Part shown: piece by piece, positions 9,439-19,900 of the stretch
Position numbering within the stretch: position 1 is the stretch's first letter
How the letters are laid out: each line of letters begins with the position of its first letter
Assembly: GCA_001307505.2 (NCBI GenBank)
Contig: CP040925.1
Location: 1 to 64,000 of the forward strand
Length of the DNA stretch: 64,000 nt
From: Candidatus Phytoplasma australasiaticum subsp. taiwanense
GTDB lineage: Bacteria; Bacillota_I; Bacilli_A; Acholeplasmatales; Acholeplasmataceae
Direction of reading: 5' to 3'
Position numbers and translations under genes: made by a program
The notes under the pieces: generated by a model
What the model was told of the DNA's origin: nothing
Database searches by the model: none
What the model saw: the letters and a program-made list of their open reading frames with translations, nothing else

Positions 9439-11160
9439 ATGAATAAGTTATGGGAAAATATTTCTTACCTTGTGATGGTTTTTTGCATTACTAGTAGTAT
9501 TTTTTTAATAGGAGTTATTGTTGTTAATTATGATAATATAAATAATGACAATGATGACAATAATGTTGTTAATTATGATAATATAAATAATGAAAATAAT
9601 GATCAATATGTTGTAAGTACGAATACTAATAACAGAAATTCAAATGTTCGTAAAGATGGTAAAAAAGATCAAAAACAACGTTCTGCAGGTCAACAACAGG
9701 TGCAAAAATCAGATCCTAATATTCAGCGAGATGATGCTTTTGTATTAAGTGACGAGCAATTTCAAGATCAACCGATTATAGAAGAACCATTTTCACAAGA
9801 AAATCACGAAATAAATGCTCAAAATTTTCAAGAAAATGATAATTTTAATGCGGATGAACAAGAAAATGTTCAATCTAATGATGTTTCAGAACAAGAATTT
9901 GATTCAATTGATAATATAGAAGACTCTTCAGTACCTCAACAAGAAAAAATAGAGGATATTAGAACAAATAATAAACTTTCGGCTTTTCGTCGAAGATATT
10001 TTAATGATCCACACTTTTATCAATATATTGAAAAGGTTTTGCAATGTCAACCAGTTACTTGGAATAATTTAAATTCTGAAGATTTATTTTCATTTTTTCA
10101 AGAAGAACCGGATAAATTTTTTAATGCTGAACAAAGAAACGCAATTATTACATCTTATTTAGCTGATCATAATATCAGAATGCTTTTAAAAGATTATATC
10201 AATAATACCCCTATTCGTTTTTCACAATTAATCAAATTTGGATTTACTTGGGAACAACTAGCTTTTTATTTTGAATTTATAAATCCAAATTTTCATAAAT
10301 ATATTCAAAAGATTTTAAACGGTCAAAATATTGTATGGCGTGAATTAGGTACTATTCATAGTCGGGATTTAATGGTATTTTTCAAAGCAGAACCGGATAA
10401 ATTTTTTACTAAAGAACAAAGAAATAGAATTATTAAATCTTATTTGAAAAATTATGATATTCGATCAGATTTAAAAGAATGTATCAAAGAGAATCATGAT
10501 CTTTTTTCACAATTGATAAAATTTGGATTTACTTGGGAAGAATTATCTTTTTATTTTGAATTTGAAAATAAAAATTTTGCAATATATATTAATAAGGTTT
10601 TAAAAGGGAAAAAAATTTTATATATAAATCCAAAAGATTTAAATATTAAAGATTTAACGGTATTTTTTACTGAAGATTCTGATAAATTTTTAACTTCTAA
10701 ACAAAAAAAATTGATTATTAACTCTTATTTAGCTGATTATAATATTAGAATGCTTTTAAAAGAATATATTAGACAAAATCCTAATAGTTTTCAGTTATTG
10801 AAAAAATTTGGATTTACTTGGGAACAACTAGCTTTTTATTTTGAATTTAAAAATCGATTTTTTCATGAATATATCCGAGCAGTTTTAAAAGGTGAAAAAA
10901 TTGAATGGTATAAATTAATGGAGCTTAATGAGCATGATTTTGTTGTGTTTTTTGATGAAGAGCCAGATAAATTTTTTACTCCCGAACAAAGAAAAATGAT
11001 TATTGAATCTTATTTATCAGATCATAATATTTTATCCATGTTAGCAGAAGATATTAGAAAAGATTTGAGTTTTTCTTTAAAATTAATGAAATTCGGATTT
11101 AGTAACAATCAAATTAGTCAAATTTATAATCAACTTTATAGTAGTTTAATTTTAGTTTAA
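9439..11160 (+). CDS. Putative surface or secreted protein with four ~95-residue repeats
   Basis: 573 residues, no family recognised. A single N-terminal hydrophobic helix (about 8-29, LVMVFCITSSIFLIGVIVV) acts as signal peptide or anchor. A long polar Asn/Gln/Asp/Glu-rich linker (about 30-180) follows. Four tandem repeats start near residues 187, 281, 376 and 471. Each carries a version of EEPDKFFT-EQR, IIxSYLxDxNIRMLL and KFGFTWEQLAFYFEF. The last repeat is diverged (KFGFSNNQISQIYNQL). The linker also has a DNA direct repeat with 45-base period, at 9520-9548 and 9565-9593. An AAAAGGA site precedes the ATG. The architecture fits an exposed adhesin or effector-like phytoplasma protein, which is inference only. 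Confidence 0.8.
   Translation: MNKLWENISYLVMVFCITSSIFLIGVIVVNYDNINNDNDDNNVVNYDNINNENNDQYVVSTNTNNRNSNVRKDGKKDQKQRSAGQQQVQKSDPNIQRDDAFVLSDEQFQDQPIIEEPFSQENHEINAQNFQENDNFNADEQENVQSNDVSEQEFDSIDNIEDSSVPQQEKIEDIRTNNKLSAFRRRYFNDPHFYQYIEKVLQCQPVTWNNLNSEDLFSFFQEEPDKFFNAEQRNAIITSYLADHNIRMLLKDYINNTPIRFSQLIKFGFTWEQLAFYFEFINPNFHKYIQKILNGQNIVWRELGTIHSRDLMVFFKAEPDKFFTKEQRNRIIKSYLKNYDIRSDLKECIKENHDLFSQLIKFGFTWEELSFYFEFENKNFAIYINKVLKGKKILYINPKDLNIKDLTVFFTEDSDKFLTSKQKKLIINSYLADYNIRMLLKEYIRQNPNSFQLLKKFGFTWEQLAFYFEFKNRFFHEYIRAVLKGEKIEWYKLMELNEHDFVVFFDEEPDKFFTPEQRKMIIESYLSDHNILSMLAEDIRKDLSFSLKLMKFGFSNNQISQIYNQLYSSLILV
9520..9593 (+). repeat. Direct repeat in the linker of the four-repeat surface protein
   Basis: Two identical 29-base copies at 9520-9548 and 9565-9593 encode VVNYDNINN twice, with a period of 45 bases (15 codons). 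The frame is kept. This looks like a recent in-frame duplication in a disordered segment. Confidence 0.8.
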
Positions 11161-11280
11161 TTTAATAATAAAATAATATGAAAAAATAATAATAAATAGA
11201 TAATTATTATTTTGTAAACTTATTATTTTAAATGTTCATTTAATTATTGTAGAGTTATTGTTTTTTATTTGGTAAAATTA

Positions 11281-11314
11281 ATCGAGATAAATTTTAAAAA
11301 ATTTTATCTCGATT
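11281..11314 (+). terminator. Rho-independent terminator
   Basis: An 11-base perfect stem, ATCGAGATAAA against TTTATCTCGAT, is followed by TATTTATTTTTTT. It lies 120 bases after the stop of the four-repeat surface protein and before the next gene. Confidence 0.8.
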
Positions 11315-11372
11315 ATTTATTTTTTTGTTTTATAATAAGTCCATTTAGTTAAGGAATATAAAAATATTTTAT

Positions 11373-12542
11373 ATGAATATTAAAAAAATTTTTAATTATA
11401 GAATTATTGTATCCATATTTAATTTGTTGTTGATTGGTGGAATGTTATTTGCCATTTATGCTAATTATCAAAAACAACAACAATCTAATGAAATTAAATT
11501 ATTTTCTGACAATAAACTTTCTTCTAATAATAAATATAATGATGATTTAAAAAAATTTATTTCCGAAAAATCATCATTTTCGATTGATCAAGAATTATTT
11601 GACAGTTTTAGAAATGCTTTACGAAAAAAAATTTTTAATAATGGTGAATTAGTAGGTTTGAAAATATATGAACATTCGTATGATCATTTCCCTATTATGT
11701 TCGAGGAATATAATAAAAAAAATTTTATAAAAAAGGTTACTAAATACAACAATATTGATGGTGTTAAATTATATAATATTGAATATATTTATGATAAATC
11801 AAAAGTTATTAATAAAGTTAAAAAAATTTATAACCATTTAGAGCAAATTATTCAAATAGAGGAATATAATGTTGATTATAGTTTGCATCAACAACAACCT
11901 ATTGATCTTTTGATGAAAGTTACTAAATATAAAAATTTAAATAATATTTCATCTATTATTGAATATATTTACGATAATAAATCAAAAAAAGTTATTAATA
12001 AAAATGTAAATATTTATAATGATTCAGGCAAACTTATTTCTAAAGAAAGCTATAATATTATTGATGGTTCGGATATACCATTTTTGAGAAAAAAAATTGG
12101 TTATTCTACTAAAAATGGCATAATTGAATCTATTGTTGAATATTTTGAATTATCTGATAATAAACAAGCTACTATTATAAGGTTATTTAATAATGGTGTT
12201 CTTACTAAAACTATCAAAAAAGAAACTGATTTGTTAGCTAATAAAGTAACTAAAATTGTTTATAAAGATGGTAATAATAAAGTGTTTAGAATTGATACAT
12301 ATGATGTACAAAAACAAGTTTGGTGTTCTGATGTCTATAAAAATGGAATAATTGTAGATAAACGTTGTGAAGATAAAATTAATAATTCTTATAAACATTA
12401 TCAAAAATCACAAAATAAAGATGATTTATTACTTATGGATGAAAAAGTTTTGGATAAACAAAATAATGTTGTGGATAAACAATATATTTATAAAGCTGAT
12501 GGCGAATTAAAAACGATTTCATCAAAAACAAATTTTTATTAA
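11373..12542 (+). CDS. Membrane-anchored protein resembling DUF2963 repeat proteins
   Basis: 389 residues. An N-terminal hydrophobic helix (about 10-30, IIVSIFNLLLIGGMLFAIYA) is followed by an extracytoplasmic region. That region has recurring segments of the form KVTKYxNxxx...NIEYIYDxKSKxVINK and later YxKNGIIESIVEYFEL. These lysine/tyrosine-rich strand repeats resemble DUF2963, a domain I know mainly from phytoplasmas. That assignment is from memory and not searched. Upstream is a terminator, so it has its own promoter. Function unknown. Confidence 0.75.
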   Translation: MNIKKIFNYRIIVSIFNLLLIGGMLFAIYANYQKQQQSNEIKLFSDNKLSSNNKYNDDLKKFISEKSSFSIDQELFDSFRNALRKKIFNNGELVGLKIYEHSYDHFPIMFEEYNKKNFIKKVTKYNNIDGVKLYNIEYIYDKSKVINKVKKIYNHLEQIIQIEEYNVDYSLHQQQPIDLLMKVTKYKNLNNISSIIEYIYDNKSKKVINKNVNIYNDSGKLISKESYNIIDGSDIPFLRKKIGYSTKNGIIESIVEYFELSDNKQATIIRLFNNGVLTKTIKKETDLLANKVTKIVYKDGNNKVFRIDTYDVQKQVWCSDVYKNGIIVDKRCEDKINNSYKHYQKSQNKDDLLLMDEKVLDKQNNVVDKQYIYKADGELKTISSKTNFY

Positions 12543-12571
12543 AAAAATATTTTTTATTATTTAATTAGATT

Positions 12572-12655
12572 AAAAAAAGTAATTAATTTTTAATTAATTT
12601 AAATTTTAATTTTATATTAAATTTGTAAATTAATTTAAATTTTACTTTTTTTATT
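12572..12655 (+). terminator. Possible long AT-rich terminator hairpin
   Basis: AAAAAAAGTAA at the left and TTACTTTTTTT at the right bracket an imperfect AT-rich inverted repeat downstream of the DUF2963-like gene. It would form a long A/U hairpin. AT richness makes chance pairing possible. Confidence 0.4.
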
Positions 12656-12836
12656 AATTAGAAATATTGATATAATATTTAAAAATAATGATTAATCAAT
12701 AAATATTATTTTTAAATTTTTTTAACAAAAGCATTTATTATTTTATTTATATTATGGAATTATATTGTTAAAATTTAAAATCAAATATATAATAAGTTCA
12801 AGTGATAATATCTCTTTAAGGGGTTGTTTGGTTATA

Positions 12837-15800
12837 ATGCATATAAAAAAATTTAAAAATAATAATTTTAATAGTTTAAATAATTCATTAGAACCTAATT
12901 ATGATCCTATGGTTAAATGTTTAATTAATAATATAATTATTTTATGTCATGAAATTCAACAAATCAATTTATTTAATGATAATTATATGAAAGATTTTTT
13001 AATTTTTTTACCTATTTATAGCGCTGTTCCTCATACTAATTTAACTCCTCAATTTGCTTCTAATATCCCACAGTTAAATATAGATTATCATTATAATGTA
13101 GATAATTTAAAACAACAATTAAGTAAAAAATTAGAAAATTCTAGAATAATTACTAATAATAAAGAAATTTCTTTGAATCAAGAATTTAAAAAAAGAAAAC
13201 AACAAAGTATTTTGCAAAAATGTAACATCATTACTGAATATAATATTAACAAAGATAAACTCAATGATAAATATAAGATGGCATTTCAAAAGTTAAATTT
13301 ATTGGAAAATGAATTACAACAACAGCAAATTGAACAAAATAATTTGTTTATAGAAAAATATTCTCAATTTAATCAAAAATATCATAAAAATATTTCGGAT
13401 ATTTATGACTTTTTTCATCAAAAAATTATTATTTTAAATCAAAAAATTAAACAATTAAAAGATATTTTAAATTATTCTATCGAAAATATGAAAAATTTTT
13501 ATCAAAATCAAATTCAACATTTGCAAGAAGAAAATTTTCAAAAAAATAATTATTTTTCAGAAGAAATTAAAAATTATTTTAATTTATTGCAAAAAAAAAT
13601 AGAAATGCATAATAAAATTTTTGATCAATTTAAATCAGAATTTAATAAAAAATACGAAATAATTTTACAAAAAAGACAAAAAATTTGGGAAGAATATGTA
13701 AGAGGATTTTTTTTTATTACTCCAATGTTTTCCAATAGTTATTCTATTATGAAAAATCTGATGCGAGATTTTTTTATATATCAAAAAATGTATTTGATGC
13801 GTTTATATGATTGGCGTTTCCAATATATGAAATTTAAATTTATTTATAATTGTAAGTTAAATGTTGTCGAATATAACAGACAAATTTTTAATAAAATAAA
13901 TAACTTCAAAATTGATAATCTTAATTTGATTAAAAATAAAGAACAAAAATTAATTCATAACAATTATTTGCAAAAAATTGATAACTTGGAAATGGAATTG
14001 ACGTTACTTAAGATAAAAAAAAAATATGGATTAATACAAGAAGAAATTATAGATGAAAAAAATAAACAAAGATTATCTTATGAAAATTTACAAAAAAAAT
14101 TTATTTTAATTGAAAAATTAAATGATATACAATATCAAAAAGATATATTAGAATTACAAAAACAAAATCAAGAACGCAAATGTTTATTAAAAATGCAATT
14201 ACAAATGAAAAAAATCCCTTTAAAAATGAAATATGATCATGAAATTTTTAAAAATTTTCAAGAAATACAAAAATTAAAAGAACAACTTTATAATTTGCAT
14301 TATCATAAAGCATATGAAATAAATTTAAAAAATATTATTTATGAACAAAAAAAACAAAATTATTTGTATAAAATCGAAATACCTAAAATTAAAATTCGGG
14401 ATATTATTGCTAAAAATAATTTTATTAAACAAAAAAATTTAATCAATATTACATTATTTAATAATTATTTAAATAAACAAAATCAAACGCACTTAAAAGT
14501 TTTGCAAAAAATTAAAGAACAACTTAATATTTTTAAAAGTTTTTATTTTGAAAAAATTAATAATGATTTTACTGTAATTAATTTACAATTTATTTATCAA
14601 TTAAATAAAATTTTTGTAAACAAAATTATAGATGAACATTTTAAATATCTTTATATTTTAAAAATTAATTTATTAAATTTAAAAATTAATAGAATAAAAC
14701 AAAAAATTAATTTAAATCAAGTAATTTTAAATTTTTATAATCAAAACATTTCTTTTATTAGTGTATTAATGCATAAGATGAAATTAAAAAACCTTGATAA
14801 AAATACAAATTTTTTAGTTTTTTTTGAAAAAAAAATGAAAATTTATGAAACAATTGGAAATTTTTTTAAAAAAAAAATGAAATATTTAGAGTATCAACAA
14901 AATAAACAACAACAATTACAAAAACACATAACTAGCCAATTAAAAAAACAACAAAATTGTTTTCTTCAAACTAATAATTTATTACAATATCAAATTTTTC
15001 AGCTTACCTGTAAACTTAATAGTTTTTCTAATACTAAATTTGGTTATCGCATTTTATATTCATTTTATTTAAATAAAATTAAAAATAAATGGTTATCTTA
15101 TTATAATCATTTAGAATTACCTAGAAGTTTTTTTGTTCGAGAGTATGATGTTATTAATGCAGAAATTTCTCATATAAAAAAAATTCAATCAGATGAAGAT
15201 TATTTTTTATTACAAGAAGGCGAATATATTATTGATCGTATTTCAAAGGTATTTTTTGATATTACTCAAGTAATACGTGATGATAGTTTAAAAGATATAA
15301 CAATAAAATACCAAAAACAAGAAAAACAGATTCGTAATGAAATTAACTTATATGAAAAACAAAATAAATCTAAATTAAAAGAAATGAAATGGCAAATAGA
15401 TTTAATTCAAGATAACTTAAAAGATTCTTTAGCTGACATAGATAAAGATTTCATTATTCAAAAAAATAAAATTAAAAAAAAATATGATGATAAAAATAAA
15501 AAAATTAATTATGAATGTAAAAATCAATTAGATCTTTACCAAAAACATTTAAAAGATCAAAATTATCATAGTAATCTTTTGAAAACACAACAACAAAGTG
15601 AGCGTAATAAAATTTTATTTAATCATTGGTGCCAAAATAAAGAAATTATTGAAAGTAATAATCAATTATTGAATCAGATTAATAGAATTAAAATTTATCA
15701 AAAAATTCAAATACAAAAAATATTGTTTTTTCAAAAAATTCGTTTAATTTTTTTAAAAATATTGTGGTGGTATAAATTTTATAAAAATAAACAAGTTTTA

Positions 15801-15899
15801 AAGACAGATTATAAGAAAAATTTGATTATTTTAAAACAAAAAATGTTAATTAAATTTATGAGATTATATAAAAAATTAATTAAAATATTTGGTATATAA
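12837..15899 (+). CDS. Large Lys/Asn/Gln-rich coiled-coil protein of unknown function
   Basis: About 1020 residues from the ATG at 12837. A TTG at 12765 is in frame, but AAGGGG at 12818-12823 supports the ATG. From residue ~70 onward the protein is almost continuous charged coiled coil (many K, Q, N, E, I, L and YQ/IQK patterns). There is no predicted membrane segment. I see no Walker A or ABC signature, so it is not an SMC/JetC ATPase despite its length. A short ordered N-terminus contains VKCLINNIIILCHEIQQ. It is followed after 43 bases by an XRE-cupin regulator. The role may be structural or cytoskeletal, but this is inference. Confidence 0.75.
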   Translation: MHIKKFKNNNFNSLNNSLEPNYDPMVKCLINNIIILCHEIQQINLFNDNYMKDFLIFLPIYSAVPHTNLTPQFASNIPQLNIDYHYNVDNLKQQLSKKLENSRIITNNKEISLNQEFKKRKQQSILQKCNIITEYNINKDKLNDKYKMAFQKLNLLENELQQQQIEQNNLFIEKYSQFNQKYHKNISDIYDFFHQKIIILNQKIKQLKDILNYSIENMKNFYQNQIQHLQEENFQKNNYFSEEIKNYFNLLQKKIEMHNKIFDQFKSEFNKKYEIILQKRQKIWEEYVRGFFFITPMFSNSYSIMKNLMRDFFIYQKMYLMRLYDWRFQYMKFKFIYNCKLNVVEYNRQIFNKINNFKIDNLNLIKNKEQKLIHNNYLQKIDNLEMELTLLKIKKKYGLIQEEIIDEKNKQRLSYENLQKKFILIEKLNDIQYQKDILELQKQNQERKCLLKMQLQMKKIPLKMKYDHEIFKNFQEIQKLKEQLYNLHYHKAYEINLKNIIYEQKKQNYLYKIEIPKIKIRDIIAKNNFIKQKNLINITLFNNYLNKQNQTHLKVLQKIKEQLNIFKSFYFEKINNDFTVINLQFIYQLNKIFVNKIIDEHFKYLYILKINLLNLKINRIKQKINLNQVILNFYNQNISFISVLMHKMKLKNLDKNTNFLVFFEKKMKIYETIGNFFKKKMKYLEYQQNKQQQLQKHITSQLKKQQNCFLQTNNLLQYQIFQLTCKLNSFSNTKFGYRILYSFYLNKIKNKWLSYYNHLELPRSFFVREYDVINAEISHIKKIQSDEDYFLLQEGEYIIDRISKVFFDITQVIRDDSLKDITIKYQKQEKQIRNEINLYEKQNKSKLKEMKWQIDLIQDNLKDSLADIDKDFIIQKNKIKKKYDDKNKKINYECKNQLDLYQKHLKDQNYHSNLLKTQQQSERNKILFNHWCQNKEIIESNNQLLNQINRIKIYQKIQIQKILFFQKIRLIFLKILWWYKFYKNKQVLKTDYKKNLIILKQKMLIKFMRLYKKLIKIFGI

Positions 15900-15942
15900 T
15901 TTTAATTAATTCATTGTAGATATATAAGGAAATGAAACTAAT

Positions 15943-16476
15943 ATGCATATAGGTGATAAAATTCGAAATTTAAGATTGCAAAAACAATTAACTCAAAGAG
16001 AATTAGCTCAAAAAATTAATATGACCACAGGTTATATTTCGCAAATTGAAAATAATTTAATTTTACCATCTTTAAATACTTTATTTTTGATTTTAAAAAT
16101 TTTTAAAATTTCAACAGTAGATTTTTTTCGACAAGAAGAATCTATAATGGTTATCAATAAGAAAACAGATTTCCATATTCAAAATAACCCTAATTTAAAA
16201 AATAAAATTTATCATATTTTTAAAAATTTAGATAAATTCAAAATAGAACCAATTATTATCGAAATTAAACCTCAAGGTCAAACTGAGTTACAATTTAAAT
16301 CCGTTTATCATGAGTTTTTTTTTATTTTAGAGGGTGAGATTTTTTTAATTTTAGATAAATTACATTATTTATTGAAACAAGAGGATACTTTTTATTTAGG
16401 AGCCAATAAAGAATATTATTTTTTAAATAATCAAAATAATAAAAATGCTAAAATTTTAAAAATAATTATTTTTTAA
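15943..16476 (+). CDS. XRE-family transcriptional regulator with cupin domain
   Basis: 177 residues. The N-terminal helix-turn-helix (about 6-60: KIRNLRLQKQLTQRELAQKI, TTGYISQIENN, PSLNTLFLILK) is a typical Xre/Cro fold. The C-terminal ~85 residues form a small cupin (HEFFFILEGEIFLILD, EDTFYLGANKEYYFLNN). This architecture is known in regulators such as PuuR/SinR-like proteins that sense small molecules. It has an AAGGAAATG-type ribosome binding site and lies just after the coiled-coil gene, possibly in the same transcript. Its target is unknown. Confidence 0.9.
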   Translation: MHIGDKIRNLRLQKQLTQRELAQKINMTTGYISQIENNLILPSLNTLFLILKIFKISTVDFFRQEESIMVINKKTDFHIQNNPNLKNKIYHIFKNLDKFKIEPIIIEIKPQGQTELQFKSVYHEFFFILEGEIFLILDKLHYLLKQEDTFYLGANKEYYFLNNQNNKNAKILKIIIF

Positions 16477-16773
16477 AAAATATTTATAATTATATGAAAA
16501 TTATTATTTAATTTTTAATTGAAATAAATATTGATATTATATAGATTTATTTAACAATTAATTGTGAAGAAATATTAATTTTAATTTTGAATGCATTTTT
16601 TTGATTTTAATAAGTTTATTAAAAATTAAAAGCTATTGAATAAGAAGATTTTTTAATTAATTTTTTTTAAGATAGAAAAAATTACAGATAGTTTTTCAAG
16701 AGACGTTGTGATATAATCTTATTATAGTTAGTGAGTATTATTAATAATTTATTATAATTGATTTATTATTAAT

Positions 16774-16861
16774 GCTGATGTGGCGGAATTGGTAGACGCA
16801 TTTGACTCAAAATCAAACAAGTGAATAACTTATATCGGTTCGAGTCCGATCATCAGTACCA
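16774..16861 (+). tRNA. tRNA-Leu(CAA)
   Basis: The acceptor stem GCTGATG pairs with CATCAGT (one G.T), followed by discriminator A and encoded CCA. The D-arm TGGCGGAATTGGTAGACGC is the class II Leu form. The anticodon stem TTTGA/TCAAA holds loop CTCAAAA, giving anticodon CAA (codon UUG). There is a long variable arm, and the T-arm TCGGTTCGAGTCCGA is intact. A TATAAT-like box lies upstream near 16713. Confidence 0.96.
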
Positions 16862-16896
16862 TACCATCCAAAAAAATTATTTTATTTTTTAAAGTT

Positions 16897-16925
16897 ACAT
16901 GGAATAACTATTCATGTTTTTTTTG
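16897..16925 (+). terminator. Terminator after tRNA-Leu
   Basis: Hairpin ACATGGAATA against TATTCATGT (one bulged G) followed by a run of eight T. It lies between the tRNA and polC. Confidence 0.7.
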
Positions 16926-16987
16926 TTTTATATATGGAACTTTAGGGTAATTAAAATGATAATTAATAAATTAAGTTGAGATTGATA

Positions 16988-19900
16988 ATGAAGCTTTATT
17001 CAAAATTTATAAAATTTATTAAAAATAAAAATATTAGAAATTTTCCATTAATAGAAGTTGTGGTTGATGATAAACAAATGAATAGTTGGGATTGTTTTTT
17101 CCAAATAGAAGAATATCCTGAAGAAACTACACATTTTGAATGTTTTGAAAAAGAATTTCAAAATTTTTTTTTAAAACTATTAAGTGAAGATTTAGAAAAT
17201 TTTGTACAATTACAACCTTTAATTAATGTACATTTTCGTATTCTAGATTGGAATCTGTTAAAGGATGATTATATTTGGAAAAAACATTATCAATATATGT
17301 TAGATAAAATTATTACAAACTCGGGCATAGATATAGATAAAAAATTAATATTTTTTTTTCAAAATACTCCTATTTTGGATTTAAATACCAAAAAGTGTTT
17401 ATTTAAAAGAGAGAATAAAATAGAAGAAATATTTGACATTTCAGAATTAAAATTAAAAATGCATCAATTACAAAAATTATTTATAAAATTTTATAATTTT
17501 GATTTTGAATTTTTACAGTTTGATAAAGATGTTATTTCCGAAAAAACGGTTCATCAATATAAATATTTTTCCAATAACTTATCAAAAAATAATAAAAATA
17601 TTCCTTTATTTAATTTTCAAGATATCCCCATTGTTTATGATGAAATGTTTTTATTTTATAAAAAATTTCCACAAATTATTATTCAAGGTTATATTCAATT
17701 TGTAATCGATCATGATAAGTATGGAACATTTTGGATTAGTTTTTATTTGGTAGATCCTATTAGTTGTCAAGATTCTATTTTAGTTAAAAAATTTTTATCT
17801 AAAGATATAAAAAAGGCTAAAAGAGAACGTGATGATTTAATTAATGTTTTGCGTGAAGGAATTTTAATATCAGCTGTTATTGAAATTAAACCATCTAAAC
17901 CGATTAAAGATAAAGTAAAAAGTTTTTATTTTAATTTAAAAGATTATAAGATTTTAGATAAATCATCTATTTTTTTTAAAAAAACAGATAATTATATTGG
18001 CAAAAAGCGAATTGAATTTCATATACATACTAAAATGTCCAATTTGGATGCTATTACTAGTGCTAAAGATTATATAGAATTAGCAGAAAAATGGGGTCAT
18101 GAAGCTATTACTTTTACAGATCATGATGGTTTATATGCTTTTCCAGAAATTTATAAATATATTTACAATAAAAATATTAAAGTTATCTTAGGAGTTGAAT
18201 TAGATTTTATCGAAGAAAAACCAATTTTTATTACTAATCAAGAAATTAATTTAAATAAATTTTCGGATTTTGTTTTGAAAAATCATAATTATGTGGTTTT
18301 AGATATTGAAACTACTGGTTTTTCTAAAACTAGGGATCGGATTATTTCTATAGCTGCCGTTAAAATTCAAAATGGTAAAATTATAGAATATTTTGATGAA
18401 TTAATTAATCCAGGTAAAGATATAAAAATCAGTAATTTGATTCAGAGATTGACTAATATTTCTGACGAAATTTTATTAAACAAACCTCATATTAAAGAAA
18501 TTTTGTCAAAATTTTTAGATTTTATTAGGGATTGTCCTAATTGTGTTTTAGTAGCTCATAATGCCAGTTTTGATATTGAATTTTTACAAGAAACATTTAA
18601 AAATATTGGCTTATATTGGCCTTTATTACCAGTTATTGACACTTTAACTTTAGCTCAAAAATATTTCAATAAGATTTTGAAATATTTTTCTTTAGAAAAA
18701 ATTGTTAAATCTTTTAAAATTAAACTTGATTCAGAAGGTCAATACCATAACGCTTTATTCGATGCCCGCGCTACTGCTCTTATTTTTTTAGAAATGTTAG
18801 AGCAATTAGAAGCGCAAAAAATATTTAATTTTTATGATTTACAAGGTTCTTTAGATATTAAATTTGAGAGACCTTATCATGTTAATATTATAGTTAAAAA
18901 CAAAAAAGGTTATAATAATTTATTTCATTTAATAAGTGATGCCTTAACAAGGGATTTTATAAAAAAACCTCGTTTATTAAAATCTAATTTTGAAAAATAC
19001 AGAGAAGGTTTATTAATTGGTAGCGGTTGTTTTGATAGTAATGTTTTCAATATTGCTTTATATAAAAATAATTATGATTTAGCTAAAGCTATTTCTTATT
19101 ATGATTATATCGAAGTTCAACCTCCTCAGGCTTATCGTCATATTATTTATGATTTAAATGGTGATTCGGATTTTGATATAGATAATTCTTATGGATTAAG
19201 TATAATAAAAGATACTATTATTAAAATCATTAAAGAAGCTCAAAGACAAAATAAAATTATTATTGCAACAGGAGATGTTCATTATTTATATCCTTACGAA
19301 AAAATTTTACGTGAAGTTTATATTAATGCGAAATTAATTGGTGGAGGTTTACATCGTCTTTCGAAATATCCTTCAAAATTTTTACCTGATAATTATTTTT
19401 TAACTACTCAAGAAATGTTAGATTCTTTTAATTTTATTTCTGATGAAAAATTGAAAAAAGATTTGGTTATAAATAATACTCATTTATTGAATCAACAAAT
19501 CGAAAAATTTAAATTTTTTTCTGATCAACTTTTTAATATTCCTGACGATATGTTTGTTAAAAATCTAAAAATTTCTAGCATTAGGTCAGAAATTCTTAAT
19601 ATTGTTAATGAAAAAATTTTGAATTTGTATGGAAAATTATTACATCCTATCATTAAATATAGGATTGAACAAGAATTATCTGTGATTGCGCCTAAAGATA
19701 ATTTGGAAAATAATAATATTGTAGCGATTTATTATTTATCATATTTATTAGTTAAAAAATCTACTGAAGATGGTTATCCAGTAGGTTCTCGTGGTTCAGT
19801 TGGAGCCTCTTTAATAGCTAATATTTTGGGTATTACCGAAATTAATCCACTACCTCCGCATTATCGTTGTGTTGTTTGTAAATATACTATTATGAAAACG

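Noticed and set aside
12837-15899. JetC/SMC-type partner for the JetA-like protein
   Set aside because: No Walker A, signature or Walker B motif visible, and 9 kb away from the JetA-like gene.
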